NCBI RefSeq assembly: GCF_008704795.1
Contig: NZ_CP023690.1
Span: forward strand, 3,730,501-3,794,500
Direction: 5' to 3'
Origin: Streptomyces spectabilis
GTDB lineage: Bacteria; Actinomycetota; Actinomycetes; Streptomycetales; Streptomycetaceae
Length of the DNA stretch: 64,000 bases
The notes beneath the pieces were generated by a model that saw only the letters and a program-made list of their open reading frames with translations, was not told where the DNA came from and made no database searches. The translations under genes and the position numbers were made by a program. This document shows positions 53,612 to 62,460 of the stretch, piece by piece; within the stretch, counting starts at the first letter, position 1, and the number at the start of each line of letters is the position of its first letter.

Positions 53612-55191
53612 GCCACGACGGTGAGTTGCTGCGCGTCGAGGGCATCCGCAAGGCCTTCCCCGGCGTCGTGGCCCTCGACGGCGTCGACTTCGACCTGCGC
53701 GCGGGCGAGGTGCACGTGCTGCTCGGCGAGAACGGCGCGGGCAAGAGCACGCTGATCAAGATGCTGTCCGGCGCCCACCAGCCCGACGCCGGGCGCATCC
53801 TGGTGGACGGCGCCGAGGTCCGCGTGCACGGCGCGCAGGACGCCGAGCGGCTCGGGATCGCCACCATCTACCAGGAGTTCAACCTCGTCCCCGACCTGAC
53901 GGTGGCCGAGAACGTCTTCCTGGGCCGCCAGCCGCGCCGCTACGGCCTGATCGACCGCAAGAAGATGGAGGCCGACGCGGCCGAACTCCTCGCGCGCGTG
54001 GGCGTCGACGTGTCCCCGCGCGCCCGCTGCCGCGAGCTCGGCATCGCCCGGCTCCAGATGGTGGAGATCGCCAAGGCGCTGAGCCTGCACGCGCGCGTGC
54101 TCGTCATGGACGAGCCGACCGCCGTGCTCACCTCCGGAGAGGTGGACAAGCTCTTCTCGCTCGTACGGGCGCTGCGCGAGGACGGCGTGGGGATCGTCTT
54201 CATCACGCACCACCTGGAGGAGATCGCCGCGCTCGGCGACCGCGTGAGCGTCATCCGCGACGGCCGCAGCGTCGGCCAGGTCCCCGCGAGCACGCCCGAG
54301 GACGAGCTGGTGCGTCTGATGGTGGGCCGATCCATCGAGCAGCAGTACCCGAGGGAGCGGACCGACGTGGCGGGCGACGACGCGCCGTTGCTGCGGGTGC
54401 GCGGCCTGACCCGCGAAGGTGTCTTCCACGGCGTGGACTTCGAGGTGCGCGCCGGGGAGGTCGTGGGCGTCGCGGGCCTGGTCGGCGCGGGCCGCACCGA
54501 GGTCGCGCGGGCCGTCTTCGGCGCCGACCCGTACGACGCGGGCTCGGTGGAGGTCGCGGGCCGCCCGCTCCCGAAGCACGACGTGTACGCGGCGATGACC
54601 GCGGGCATCGGGCTCGTGCCCGAGGACCGCAAGGGCCAGGGCCTCGTCCTCGACGCCTCCGTGGCGGACAACCTCGGCCTGGTGACGCTGCGTTCGGCGA
54701 CCCGGGCCGGGCTCGTGGACCGCGCGGGCCAGCGCGCGGCGGCCGAGCGCATCGCCGCCCAGCTCGGCGTGCGCATGGCGGGCCTGCACCAGCACGTGCG
54801 CACCCTCTCCGGCGGCAACCAGCAGAAGGTCGTCATCGGCAAGTGGCTGCTCGCGAAGGCGCGGGTGCTGATCCTCGACGAGCCGACGCGCGGCATCGAC
54901 GTCGGCGCGAAGGTCGAGATCTACCAGCTCGTCAACGAACTCACGGCGGCCGGGCACGCCGTCCTGATGATCTCCAGCGACCTGCCCGAGGTGCTCGGCA
55001 TGAGCGACCGGGTCCTGGTGATGGCCCAGGGGCGCCTCGCGGGCGAACTCGCCGCCGAGGACGCGACGCAGGACGCCGTGATGGCCCTGGCCGTCAGCAC
55101 CACCACCGCCCTTGACCGGGCCGCCGCCGAGCGGCACGACACCGCCCCCGAGGGCGACGACGAGAAGGGAGCCTCCCGTGGCGACCACTGA
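53608..55191 (+). CDS. rbsA: RbsA, ribose ABC transporter ATPase
   Basis: 527 aa from GTG 53608, in the regulator's stop (GTGA) with GGAAGGAG upstream. Two ABC domains: the first with GENGAGKST, VMDEPTAVLT and HLEEI, the second with the degenerate GLVGAGRTE and LSGGNQQKV and DEPTRGIDVG, exactly the CUT2 layout of RbsA. It energises uptake of ribose or a related pentose. Overlaps the permease gene by 14 nt. Confidence 0.95.
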   Translation: MSHDGELLRVEGIRKAFPGVVALDGVDFDLRAGEVHVLLGENGAGKSTLIKMLSGAHQPDAGRILVDGAEVRVHGAQDAERLGIATIYQEFNLVPDLTVAENVFLGRQPRRYGLIDRKKMEADAAELLARVGVDVSPRARCRELGIARLQMVEIAKALSLHARVLVMDEPTAVLTSGEVDKLFSLVRALREDGVGIVFITHHLEEIAALGDRVSVIRDGRSVGQVPASTPEDELVRLMVGRSIEQQYPRERTDVAGDDAPLLRVRGLTREGVFHGVDFEVRAGEVVGVAGLVGAGRTEVARAVFGADPYDAGSVEVAGRPLPKHDVYAAMTAGIGLVPEDRKGQGLVLDASVADNLGLVTLRSATRAGLVDRAGQRAAAERIAAQLGVRMAGLHQHVRTLSGGNQQKVVIGKWLLAKARVLILDEPTRGIDVGAKVEIYQLVNELTAAGHAVLMISSDLPEVLGMSDRVLVMAQGRLAGELAAEDATQDAVMALAVSTTTALDRAAAERHDTAPEGDDEKGASRGDH

Positions 55192-57145
55192 CCTGCGTCC
55201 GGACAAGCCCGGCGCATCCGGCACGGGCGGCGGCCTCGACCTGCGCCGCGTGCTGCTCGACAACGGCGCGCTGAGCGCCCTGGTGGTCCTGGTGGTGGCG
55301 ATGTCGCTGCTCTCCGGCGACTTCCTCACCACGCAGAACCTGCTCAACGTCGGTGTACAGGCGGCCGTGACGGCGATCCTCGCGTTCGGCGTCACCTTCG
55401 TCATCGTCGCGGCCGGCATCGACCTGTCGGTCGGCTCGGTGGCGGCGCTCTCGGCGACCGTCCTGGCCTGGTCGGCGACGAAGGAGGGCGTGCCCGTCTG
55501 GCTCGCGCTGATCCTGGCCGTCGCCACTGGCCTGGCCTGCGGTGTCGTCAACGGCCTGCTCGTCTCGTACGGGAAGCTGCCGCCGTTCATCGCGACGCTC
55601 GCGATGCTGTCGATCGGCCGCGGCCTGTCCCTGGTGATCTCGCAGGGCAGCCCGATCGCGTTCCCGGAGTCCGTGTCGAAGGTCGGTGACACGCTCGGCG
55701 GCTGGCTGCCGGTGCCGGTGCTCGTGATGGTCGCGATGGGCCTGATCACCGCGGTGATCCTGGCGCGTACGTACCTGGGCCGCTCCATGTACGCGATCGG
55801 CGGCAACGAGGAGGCGGCGCGCCTGTCGGGGCTGCGGGTCAAGCGGCAGAAGATCGCGATCTACGCGCTCTCCGGCCTGTTCGCGGCCGTCGCGGGCATC
55901 GTGCTCGCCTCGCGCCTCGTGTCCGCGCAGCCGCAGGCCGCGCAGGGCTACGAGCTGGACGCGATCGCCGCGGTCGTCATCGGCGGGGCGAGCCTCGCGG
56001 GCGGCGTCGGCAAGGCGTCGGGCACGCTGATCGGCGCGCTGATCCTGGCGGTCCTGCGCAACGGCCTCAACCTCCTTTCGGTGTCGGCCTTCTGGCAGCA
56101 GGTGGTCATCGGCGTCGTGATCGCGCTCGCCGTGCTCCTGGACTCGCTGCGCAGGCGTACGTCGGCGACGGCGGGGACCCCGGCGGGCAGTACGTCGTCG
56201 GGGGCCGGGCGCAAGGGCCCGCAGGCGCTCAAGTACACGCTCGCGGCGGTGGTCGCGGCGGCCGTCATCGCGGCGGTGTCCCTGTGGAACAACGGTTCTT
56301 CGGGTACGTCGACGAAGGTCGGCCTGTCCCTGTCGACCCTGAACAACCCCTTCTTCGTACAGATGAAGGAGGGCGCGCAGGCCGAGGCCGAGAAGGCGGG
56401 CGTGGACCTGACGGTCACGGACGCGCAGAACGACGCCTCGCAGCAGGCCAACCAGTTGCAGAACTTCGCCAGCGGCAACATGAAGGCCGTCATCGTCAAC
56501 CCGGTCGACTCCGACGCGGTGGGCCCGGCGGCGCGCGCCGCGAACAAGGCCGGCATCCCGGTGGTGGCCGCGGACCGGGGCGTGAACAAGGCGGACGTCG
56601 CCACGCTCGTCGCCTCCGACAACGTGGCGGGCGGCAGGCAGGCCGCGAAGGCCCTCGCCGGCAAGCTCGGCGGCAAGGGCACGGTGGTGGTCCTCCAGGG
56701 CACGGCGGGCACGTCCGCGAGCCGGGAGCGGGGCCAGGGCTTCGCCGAGGGCATCAAGGCCTTCCCCGGCATCAAGGTCGTCGCGAAGCAGCCCGCGGAC
56801 TTCGACCGCACCAAGGGCCTGGACGTGATGACGAACCTGCTCCAGTCGCACTCCGGCGTCGACGGCGTGTTCGCCGAGAACGACGAGATGGCGCTCGGCG
56901 CGGTGAAGGCCCTCGGCGACAAGGCCGGGAAGTCGGTGTCGGTGGTCGGCTTCGACGGTACGCCGGACGGTCTGGCGGCGGTCGCGGACGGCACCCTGTA
57001 CGCGTCGGTGGCGCAGCAGCCCAAGGAGCTCGGCCGGATCGCGGTGCGCAACGCGGTGGCCGCGGCGGACGACGAGAAGGTGCCGTCCCTGGTGAAGGTG
57101 CCGGTGAAGGTGGTCACCGCGAAGAACGTGCGGGACTTCCAGTGA
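55178..57145 (+). CDS. rbsC: RbsC-RbsB fusion: ribose permease joined to its binding protein
   Basis: 655 aa from GTG 55178 with GAAGGGAG. Residues 1-330 are a CUT2 permease (LSVGSVAALSATVLAW, GGNEEAARLSGLRV, GGASLAGGVGKASGTL). After a Ser/Gly linker a further helix (YTLAAVVAAAVIAAVSLW, about 351-368) leads to a periplasmic-binding-protein type domain (VGLSLSTLNNPFFVQMKEG from about 380, VDSDAVGPAARAANKAGIP, ENDEMALGAV, VGFDGTPDG). The binding protein is therefore tethered next to its own permease and no free rbsB gene is present in the operon. Confidence 0.93.
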   Translation: MATTDLRPDKPGASGTGGGLDLRRVLLDNGALSALVVLVVAMSLLSGDFLTTQNLLNVGVQAAVTAILAFGVTFVIVAAGIDLSVGSVAALSATVLAWSATKEGVPVWLALILAVATGLACGVVNGLLVSYGKLPPFIATLAMLSIGRGLSLVISQGSPIAFPESVSKVGDTLGGWLPVPVLVMVAMGLITAVILARTYLGRSMYAIGGNEEAARLSGLRVKRQKIAIYALSGLFAAVAGIVLASRLVSAQPQAAQGYELDAIAAVVIGGASLAGGVGKASGTLIGALILAVLRNGLNLLSVSAFWQQVVIGVVIALAVLLDSLRRRTSATAGTPAGSTSSGAGRKGPQALKYTLAAVVAAAVIAAVSLWNNGSSGTSTKVGLSLSTLNNPFFVQMKEGAQAEAEKAGVDLTVTDAQNDASQQANQLQNFASGNMKAVIVNPVDSDAVGPAARAANKAGIPVVAADRGVNKADVATLVASDNVAGGRQAAKALAGKLGGKGTVVVLQGTAGTSASRERGQGFAEGIKAFPGIKVVAKQPADFDRTKGLDVMTNLLQSHSGVDGVFAENDEMALGAVKALGDKAGKSVSVVGFDGTPDGLAAVADGTLYASVAQQPKELGRIAVRNAVAAADDEKVPSLVKVPVKVVTAKNVRDFQ

Positions 57146-57205
57146 CCGTACGGTGGCAGGGCGGCCACTTCAGGCGGCGTGAACAGCGCGAAAGGCAGTG
57201 CGGGA

Positions 57206-58135
57206 ATGGATGAGTACGACCTGTTGGTCGTGGGGTCGGCCAACGCCGACCTGGTGACGGCCGTGACGCGGCGGCCCGGCGCGGGCGAGACGGTCCTCGG
57301 TTCCGACCTGGCCGTCCACCCGGGCGGCAAGGGCGCCAACCAGGCGGTGGCGGCGGCCCGGCTCGGGGCGCGCACGGCGCTGCTCGCGCGGGTCGGCGAC
57401 GACGCGTACGGGCGGCTGCTCCTGGACGCGCAGGAGTCGGCGGGCGTCGACACCGCGGGGGTCCTGGTGGGCGGCGCGCCGACCGGGGTCGCGCTGATCA
57501 CGGTGGATCCGTCGGGCGACAACAGCATCGTGGTGGCGCCGGGCGCGAACGCGCGTCTGACGCCCGCGGACGTACGGGCGGCGCGGGGTCTGTTCGAGGC
57601 GGCGCGGGTGGTCTCCCTCCAGCTGGAGATCCCGCTGGAGACGGTCGCGGAGGCGGCCGGGGCGCTTGCGCCCGGGGCCCGGCTCGTGCTCAATCCGTCG
57701 CCGCCCGCTCCGCTGCCGCCGGAGGTCCTTGAGGCCTGCGATCCGCTGATCGTGAACGAGCACGAGGCGCGGGTGGTCCTTGAGGGCGCGGGGGCCCGGG
57801 TGCCGGACGCGCCCGAGGAGTGGGCGCGGGGGCTGCTCGCGCTCGGCCCGCGGTCGGTGGTGGTGACCCTTGGCGCCGAGGGCGCGCTGGTGGCCACGGC
57901 CGAGGGGGGCGAGCGGGTGCCGTCGGTGAAGGTCGACGCGGTGGACACCACGGGTGCGGGGGACGCGTTCACGGCGGCTCTGGCGTGGCGGCTCGGTGTG
58001 GGCGACGACCTGGTGACGGCGGCGCGCTACGCGGTGCGGGTGGGTGCCCTCGCGGTGACGCGGGCGGGCGCGCAGGCCTCGTACCCGACGGGTGCCGAGG
58101 TGGCGGGGCTCGGCGGGGAGGACGCGGCGCGGTGA
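57206..58135 (+). CDS. rbsK: Ribokinase
   Basis: 309 aa from ATG 57206 (AAGGCAG about 9 nt upstream); GTG 57179 is an alternative start. PfkB fold: LLVVGSANADLVTAVTRRPGAGET, HPGGKGANQAVAAARLGA and VDTTGAGDAFTAALAWRL with the catalytic Asp. It phosphorylates ribose at C5. It is followed directly by rbsD, which it overlaps by 4 nt. Confidence 0.95.
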   Translation: MDEYDLLVVGSANADLVTAVTRRPGAGETVLGSDLAVHPGGKGANQAVAAARLGARTALLARVGDDAYGRLLLDAQESAGVDTAGVLVGGAPTGVALITVDPSGDNSIVVAPGANARLTPADVRAARGLFEAARVVSLQLEIPLETVAEAAGALAPGARLVLNPSPPAPLPPEVLEACDPLIVNEHEARVVLEGAGARVPDAPEEWARGLLALGPRSVVVTLGAEGALVATAEGGERVPSVKVDAVDTTGAGDAFTAALAWRLGVGDDLVTAARYAVRVGALAVTRAGAQASYPTGAEVAGLGGEDAAR

Positions 58136-58527
58136 AGCGGGCGGGCATACTCAACCGCCATCTCGCGGGCGCGCTCGCGGAGCTCGGCCACGGTGACCGG
58201 CTGCTGGTGTGCGACGCGGGTATGCCGATTCCGGTGGGTCCGCGGGTGGTGGATCTGGCGTTCACGGCCGGGGTGCCGTCGTTCGCGCAGGTCCTGGACG
58301 GGCTGCTGGCGGAGCTCGTGGTGGAGGGCGCGGTGGCGGCCGTCGAGGTGCGGGAGGCGAATCCGGCGGCGGCCGGGCTGCTCGCGGAGCGCTTCCCGGG
58401 GGCCGCCCTTGACTTCGTGCCGCACGACGAGGTGAAGCGGCGGTCGGCGGGCGCGCGGCTCGTCGTGCGCACCGGGGAGGCGCGGCCGTATGCGAATGTG
58501 CTGCTGACCTGCGGAGTCTTCTTCTGA
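58132..58527 (+). CDS. rbsD: RbsD, D-ribose pyranase
   Basis: 131 aa, GTG start overlapping the rbsK stop. ILNRHLAGALAELGHGDRLLVCDAGMPIP carries the His and Asp residues of ribose pyranase, and the C-terminus SAGARLVVRTGEARPYANVLL matches the family's final substrate-binding region. It interconverts the pyran and furan forms of ribose for the kinase. The last gene of the rbs operon. Confidence 0.95.
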   Translation: MKRAGILNRHLAGALAELGHGDRLLVCDAGMPIPVGPRVVDLAFTAGVPSFAQVLDGLLAELVVEGAVAAVEVREANPAAAGLLAERFPGAALDFVPHDEVKRRSAGARLVVRTGEARPYANVLLTCGVFF

Positions 58528-58576
58528 GGTGCTCCGGGTGCCGGGGCCGGGGGGCGCCGCGGGGCGCGGACGTTTT

Positions 58577-58616
58577 CGAGGGGGCCCGGTCCGTCGACCG
58601 GGCCCCCTCGTTTCCC
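58577..58616 (+). terminator. Terminator of the rbs operon
   Basis: GAGGGGGCCCGGTC and GACCGGGCCCCCTC form a perfect 14-bp stem with a CGTC loop, followed by GTTTCCC. It lies 50 nt after rbsD. Confidence 0.92.
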
Positions 58617-58778
58617 CTCCCTTGCCACGCGCTCTTCCGGATCCCCCCAGATCCCCCCTCCAGAGCGCATGACACCCACTACGACCCGTGACACCCGGGA
58701 ACGGTTGCACGGCTGCGGAAAGTTACTCCGGAAGATTTCAGGGTGCCGACAAACCCGCCCGGACGTAGCTTTCCGTAC

Positions 58779-59201
58779 ATGAGCGACACCTCATCCGAAT
58801 CATTCGAAGAAGACGTACTCGTAGAGCTGGGTGACGACGGGCTCCAGGAGATCGCCACCCTGCTCGGCACGGACACCGACGGAGCGCGGAGCGTGGTGGG
58901 CACCACGGCCTCCACCCTGTCCGCTCCCCTCCAGGAGGAGGCGGCCGCGCAGGCTCCCGCCCCCGCGCCGGATCCGCCGCTGCAAGGCGTCGCCACCCTG
59001 GGCGGCGGCCTCGGCGGGCTGCTGGGCGGCGGCATGATGGCGGGCGTCCTGGCCAAGGTCGCCAAGCCCGTGGCGACGGCGGTCTCCAAGAAGACGGGCG
59101 TGCCCGTGGCCACGGTGACCCGGGTGATCGAACTGCTGATCCCGGTGGTGCTCGCGGTGCTCAGCAAGCGTGCGGGCCGCACACCTCCGCGTACCTCCTG
59201 A
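58779..59201 (+). CDS. DUF937-family protein
   Basis: 140 aa from ATG 58779 (the longer frame from GTG 58743 lacks a good ribosome binding site). The sequence is acidic at the start (EEDVLVELGDDGLQEIATLLGTD), then Gly-rich (GGGLGGLLGGGMMAG) and ends in VTRVIELLIPVVLAVL and a basic tail. This matches the DUF937 pattern. No known enzyme activity. It converges with the TIM-barrel gene and overlaps it by 41 nt tail to tail. Confidence 0.8.
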   Translation: MSDTSSESFEEDVLVELGDDGLQEIATLLGTDTDGARSVVGTTASTLSAPLQEEAAAQAPAPAPDPPLQGVATLGGGLGGLLGGGMMAGVLAKVAKPVATAVSKKTGVPVATVTRVIELLIPVVLAVLSKRAGRTPPRTS

Positions 59202-60030
59202 CCGTCTCCGCGAGGACCTCGCGGCCGTCTTGCGCCCACAGCTCCTCGTTGAACAGCTCCACCTCGACAGGACCCGCGTAGCCCGCCGCCGCCATCAGAC
59301 GGCGCCAGCGGGGGAAGTCGACCGCGCCGTCACCGAGCCGGCCGCGCCCGGTGAGCGCGCCGTGCGGCAGCGGCGTGGTCCAGTCGGCCAGCTGGAAGGC
59401 GTGCAGACGGCCCGCAGCGCCCGCCCGGACGAGGGCGTCGGGCACGGTGTCGTCCCACCAGAGGTGGTACGTGTCCACGCAGACGCCCACCCGCTCCGCG
59501 GGGAAGGGCGCGGCGAGGGCAAGCGCCTGCGCAAGCGTGGACACGACACTGCGGTCGGCCGCGTACATGGGATGGAGGGGCTCGACGGCGAGGCGGACGC
59601 CGCGGGCGGCGGCATACGGGGCGAGCTCCGCCAGGGCCGTGCCGACGCGGGCGCGGGCCGCGGGCAGGTCGCGGTCGCCGGGCGGGAGGCCGCCGCAGAC
59701 CAGGACGAGCGTGTCGGTGCCGAGCGCCGCCGCCTCGTCGACGGCGGCGCGGTTGTCGGCGAGGGCGCGGGCGCGCTCCGCCGGTTCCGCGGCGGTGAGG
59801 AAGCCGCCGCGGCACAGGGTGGTGACGGTCAGGCCCGCGTCGCGCACCAGCTTCGCCGCGGCCTCCACGCCGTACTCCCGCACGGGCTCGCGCCACAGGC
59901 CGACGCCCCGGATGCCGAAGTCGGCGCAGGCGGCGACCAGTTCGGGCAGCGCGAGCTGCTTGACCGTCATCTGGTTGATGCTGAAGTCCGCGGGCGCGGC
60001 CGGGGGCTGGGGCTGGGGCGGAGGCGTCAT
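59161..60030 (-). CDS. Sugar phosphate isomerase/epimerase (xylose isomerase-like TIM barrel)
   Basis: 289 aa, ATG 60030, inside the stop of the DUF993 gene (ATGA). MTVKQLALPELVAACADFGIRGVGLWREPV, LAVEPLHPMYAADRS and VGVCVDTYHLWWDD and VEVELFNEELWAQ are metal-binding motifs of the AP endonuclease 2-like isomerase family. It is the third gene of the minus-strand cassette. The substrate is unknown; the neighbouring oxidoreductase suggests a keto-sugar. Confidence 0.88.
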   Translation of the reverse strand: MTPPPQPQPPAAPADFSINQMTVKQLALPELVAACADFGIRGVGLWREPVREYGVEAAAKLVRDAGLTVTTLCRGGFLTAAEPAERARALADNRAAVDEAAALGTDTLVLVCGGLPPGDRDLPAARARVGTALAELAPYAAARGVRLAVEPLHPMYAADRSVVSTLAQALALAAPFPAERVGVCVDTYHLWWDDTVPDALVRAGAAGRLHAFQLADWTTPLPHGALTGRGRLGDGAVDFPRWRRLMAAAGYAGPVEVELFNEELWAQDGREVLAETVRRYAEVCGPHAC

Positions 60031-61163
60031 CGCGTCACTCCGTGGAGTTCGAGGAGCAGGCGCATGCGGTGCTCCGCCAGGCCCGGGTCGGGGAACAGGC
60101 GCAGCTCCGCGGCCAGTTCGTACGCCCTGGTCAGATGCGGAAGCGAGCGGGCCGACTGGAGGCCGCCGACCATCGTGAAGTGGCGCTGGTGGCCCGCCAG
60201 CCAGGCGAGGAGGACCACGCCCGTCTTGTAGTAGCGGGTGGGGGGCTCGAAGAGGTGGCGGGCCAGCGCCACCGTGGGGTCCAGGATCGCGCGGAACGCG
60301 GCGGGGCCCTCGGCGTCCAGCGCGCGCACCGCCTCCGCCACCAGGGGCGCCAGCGGGTCGAAGACGCCCAGGAGCGCGTCGCTGAAGCCGTGCTCGTCGC
60401 CCGCGATCAGCTCGGGGTAGTGGAAGTCGTCCCCCGTGTAGCAGCGGACGCCGGGCGGGAGGCGGCGGCGCAGGGCCTTCTCGCGGTCCGCGTCCAGGAG
60501 GGAGATCTTCACGCCGTCCACCTTCTCCGGGTGGGCGGCGACGACCTGGAGGAACGTCTCCGTGGCCGCGTCCAGGTCGCGCGTGCCCCAGTAGCCCTCA
60601 AGGGCCGGGTCGAACATGGGGCCCAGCCAGTGCAGGATCACGGGCGCGGTGACCTGGCGCAGCAGCCCGCCGTACACGGCCAGGTAGTCGTCGGGGCCCG
60701 TCGCCGTCGCCGCGAGGGCCCTGGACGCCATGAGGACGGGCTGCGCGCCCGCCTCCTCGACGAGGGTCAGCTGCTCCTCGTAGGCGGCGCGCACGTCCGC
60801 CACGGTGGGGGCGGGCGTGGCGAGTTGGTCGGTGCCCGCCCCGCACGCGATCCGGCCGCCCGCCGCCTTCGCCTCCGCCGCCGAGCGCCGGATCAGCTCC
60901 GCCGCGCCCTGCCAGTCCAGGCCCATGCCGCGCTGTGCGGTGTCCATCGCCTCGGCCACGCCCAGGCCGTGCGCCCACAGGTGGTGGCGGAAGGCCAGGG
61001 TGGCGTCCCAGTCGACGGCGGCGGGGCCCTCCGGGGGGACGTCGGCTTGCGGGTTCGCGACGATGTGGGGTGCGGCGAGGATGGTGCGGGCCTGGGCCTG
61101 GGGTGGTTCGCTTTGTTTTGATGTGGCTTGGGTTGTCTTTTTCCTTTCCGTTCGTTCCTTCAC
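60027..61163 (-). CDS. DUF993 dihydrodipicolinate-synthase-like protein
   Basis: 378 aa from GTG 61163, overlapping the oxidoreductase stop (GTGA). A TIM barrel with TIDWDATLAFRHHLWAHGLGVAEAMDTAQRGMG, ILHWLGPMFDPALEGYWG, and the candidate Schiff-base Lys in EKVDGVKISLLD, as in class I aldolases of the NAL/DHDPS type. DUF993 has no known substrate. Position between an oxidoreductase and an isomerase suggests it cleaves a keto-deoxy sugar formed by its neighbours (inference). Confidence 0.85.
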   Translation of the reverse strand: MKERTERKKTTQATSKQSEPPQAQARTILAAPHIVANPQADVPPEGPAAVDWDATLAFRHHLWAHGLGVAEAMDTAQRGMGLDWQGAAELIRRSAAEAKAAGGRIACGAGTDQLATPAPTVADVRAAYEEQLTLVEEAGAQPVLMASRALAATATGPDDYLAVYGGLLRQVTAPVILHWLGPMFDPALEGYWGTRDLDAATETFLQVVAAHPEKVDGVKISLLDADREKALRRRLPPGVRCYTGDDFHYPELIAGDEHGFSDALLGVFDPLAPLVAEAVRALDAEGPAAFRAILDPTVALARHLFEPPTRYYKTGVVLLAWLAGHQRHFTMVGGLQSARSLPHLTRAYELAAELRLFPDPGLAEHRMRLLLELHGVTR

Positions 61164-62311
61164 CGCGCGATCTCCGGTACGTCGATCCTGCGGCCCTCCG
61201 CCGCCGACCTCAGGCCCAGCTCCGCCAGCTGCACCCCACGGGCCCCCGCGAACAGGTCCCAGTGGTACGGCGCGTCCGCGTACACGTGCTTGAGGAACAG
61301 CTCCCACTGGGCCTTGAAGCCGTTGTCGGACTCCCCGTTGTCCGGCACCTCCTGCCACTGGTCGCGGAAGGCGTGCGGCGACGGCAGGTCCGGGTTCCAC
61401 ACCGGCTTCGGCGTCGCGGCGCGGTGCTGGAAGCGGCAGCCGCGCAGGCCCGCGACCGCCGAGCCCTCGGTGCCGTCGACCTGGAACTCGACCAGCTCGT
61501 CCCGGTGCACCCGCACCGCCCAGGAGGAGTTGATCTGCGCGACCACCCCGCCCTCCAGCTCGAAGATGCCGTACGCCGCGTCGTCCGCCGTCGCGTCGTA
61601 CGGCTTGCCCCGCTCGTCCCAGCGCTGCGGGACGTGCGTCGCCGTCAGCGCCTGTACGGTGCGCACCCGGCCGAACAGCTCGTGCAGCACGTACTCCCAG
61701 TGCGGGAACATGTCCACGACGATCCCGCCGCCGTCCTCGGCCCGGTAGTTCCACGACGGCCGCTGCGCGGGCTGCCAGTCGCCCTCGAACACCCAGTAGC
61801 CGAACTCCCCCCGCACGGACAGGACCCGGCCGAAGAAGCCGCCGTCGAGCAGGCGCTTGAGCTTGCGCAGGCCCGGCAGGAACAGCTTGTCCTGTACGAC
61901 GCCGTGCTTGACCCCCGCCGCGCGCGCCGCCCGGGCCAGGGCCAGGGCCCCGTCCAGGGTCGTCGCCGTCGGCTTCTCCGTGTAGACGTGCTTGCCCGCC
62001 GCGATCGCCTGCCGCAGCGCCGCCTCGCGGGCCGACGTCGCCTGCGCGTCGAAGTAGACCTCCACGGCCGGATCCGCCAGGACCCCGGCCAGGTCCGTCG
62101 ACCACGCGGTCAGGCCGTAGCGGTCCGCGAGCTCGCGCAGCGCCGCCTCCCTGCGGCCCACCAGGACCGGCTCCGGCCAGAGGCGGGTGCCGTCCCCCAG
62201 GCCGAGGCCGCCCTGCTCGCGCAGCGCGAGCAGCGAGCGGACCAGGTGCTGGTGGTGACCCATGCGTCCGGTCACGCCGTTCACGGCGATGCGGACCGTC
62301 CTGCGTGTCAC
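61160..62311 (-). CDS. Gfo/Idh/MocA-family oxidoreductase
   Basis: 383 aa, GTG 62311 with GGAGGAA 5 nt upstream. The NAD-binding fold starts VRIAVNGVTGRMGHHQHLVRSL, and the family signature YTEKPTATTLDGALAL carries the EKP motif. The substrate-binding region includes FPHWEYVLHELFG with the conserved His. It is the first gene of a three-gene operon and faces the LacI gene. It may dehydrogenate an inositol or sugar; no such genes other than iolE and the rest at 37-44 kb are near. Confidence 0.9.
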   Translation of the reverse strand: MTRRTVRIAVNGVTGRMGHHQHLVRSLLALREQGGLGLGDGTRLWPEPVLVGRREAALRELADRYGLTAWSTDLAGVLADPAVEVYFDAQATSAREAALRQAIAAGKHVYTEKPTATTLDGALALARAARAAGVKHGVVQDKLFLPGLRKLKRLLDGGFFGRVLSVRGEFGYWVFEGDWQPAQRPSWNYRAEDGGGIVVDMFPHWEYVLHELFGRVRTVQALTATHVPQRWDERGKPYDATADDAAYGIFELEGGVVAQINSSWAVRVHRDELVEFQVDGTEGSAVAGLRGCRFQHRAATPKPVWNPDLPSPHAFRDQWQEVPDNGESDNGFKAQWELFLKHVYADAPYHWDLFAGARGVQLAELGLRSAAEGRRIDVPEIAR

Positions 62312-62380
62312 GTGAGTTCCTCCCTGGAGCCCGGGGTGGCTCTTGGGGCAGGGCCGCGTCGATCCACCTGCCCTTCGAGG

Positions 62381-62400
62381 CGTAGCAAGCGCTTTCTACG
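62381..62400. promoter_or_regulatory. LacI-type operator between the oxidoreductase operon and its regulator
   Basis: CGTAGCAAGC-GCTTTCTACG, with 9 of 10 arm positions symmetrical, is a classic LacI operator. It is 60 nt before the LacI gene and 70 nt from the minus-strand operon start, so it would control both. Confidence 0.85.
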
Positions 62401-62460
62401 GGGGAGAAGCTAGCCTGCGGACAACGTTCGTACAAGACCGGAGGACCGGAGGACCACTAG

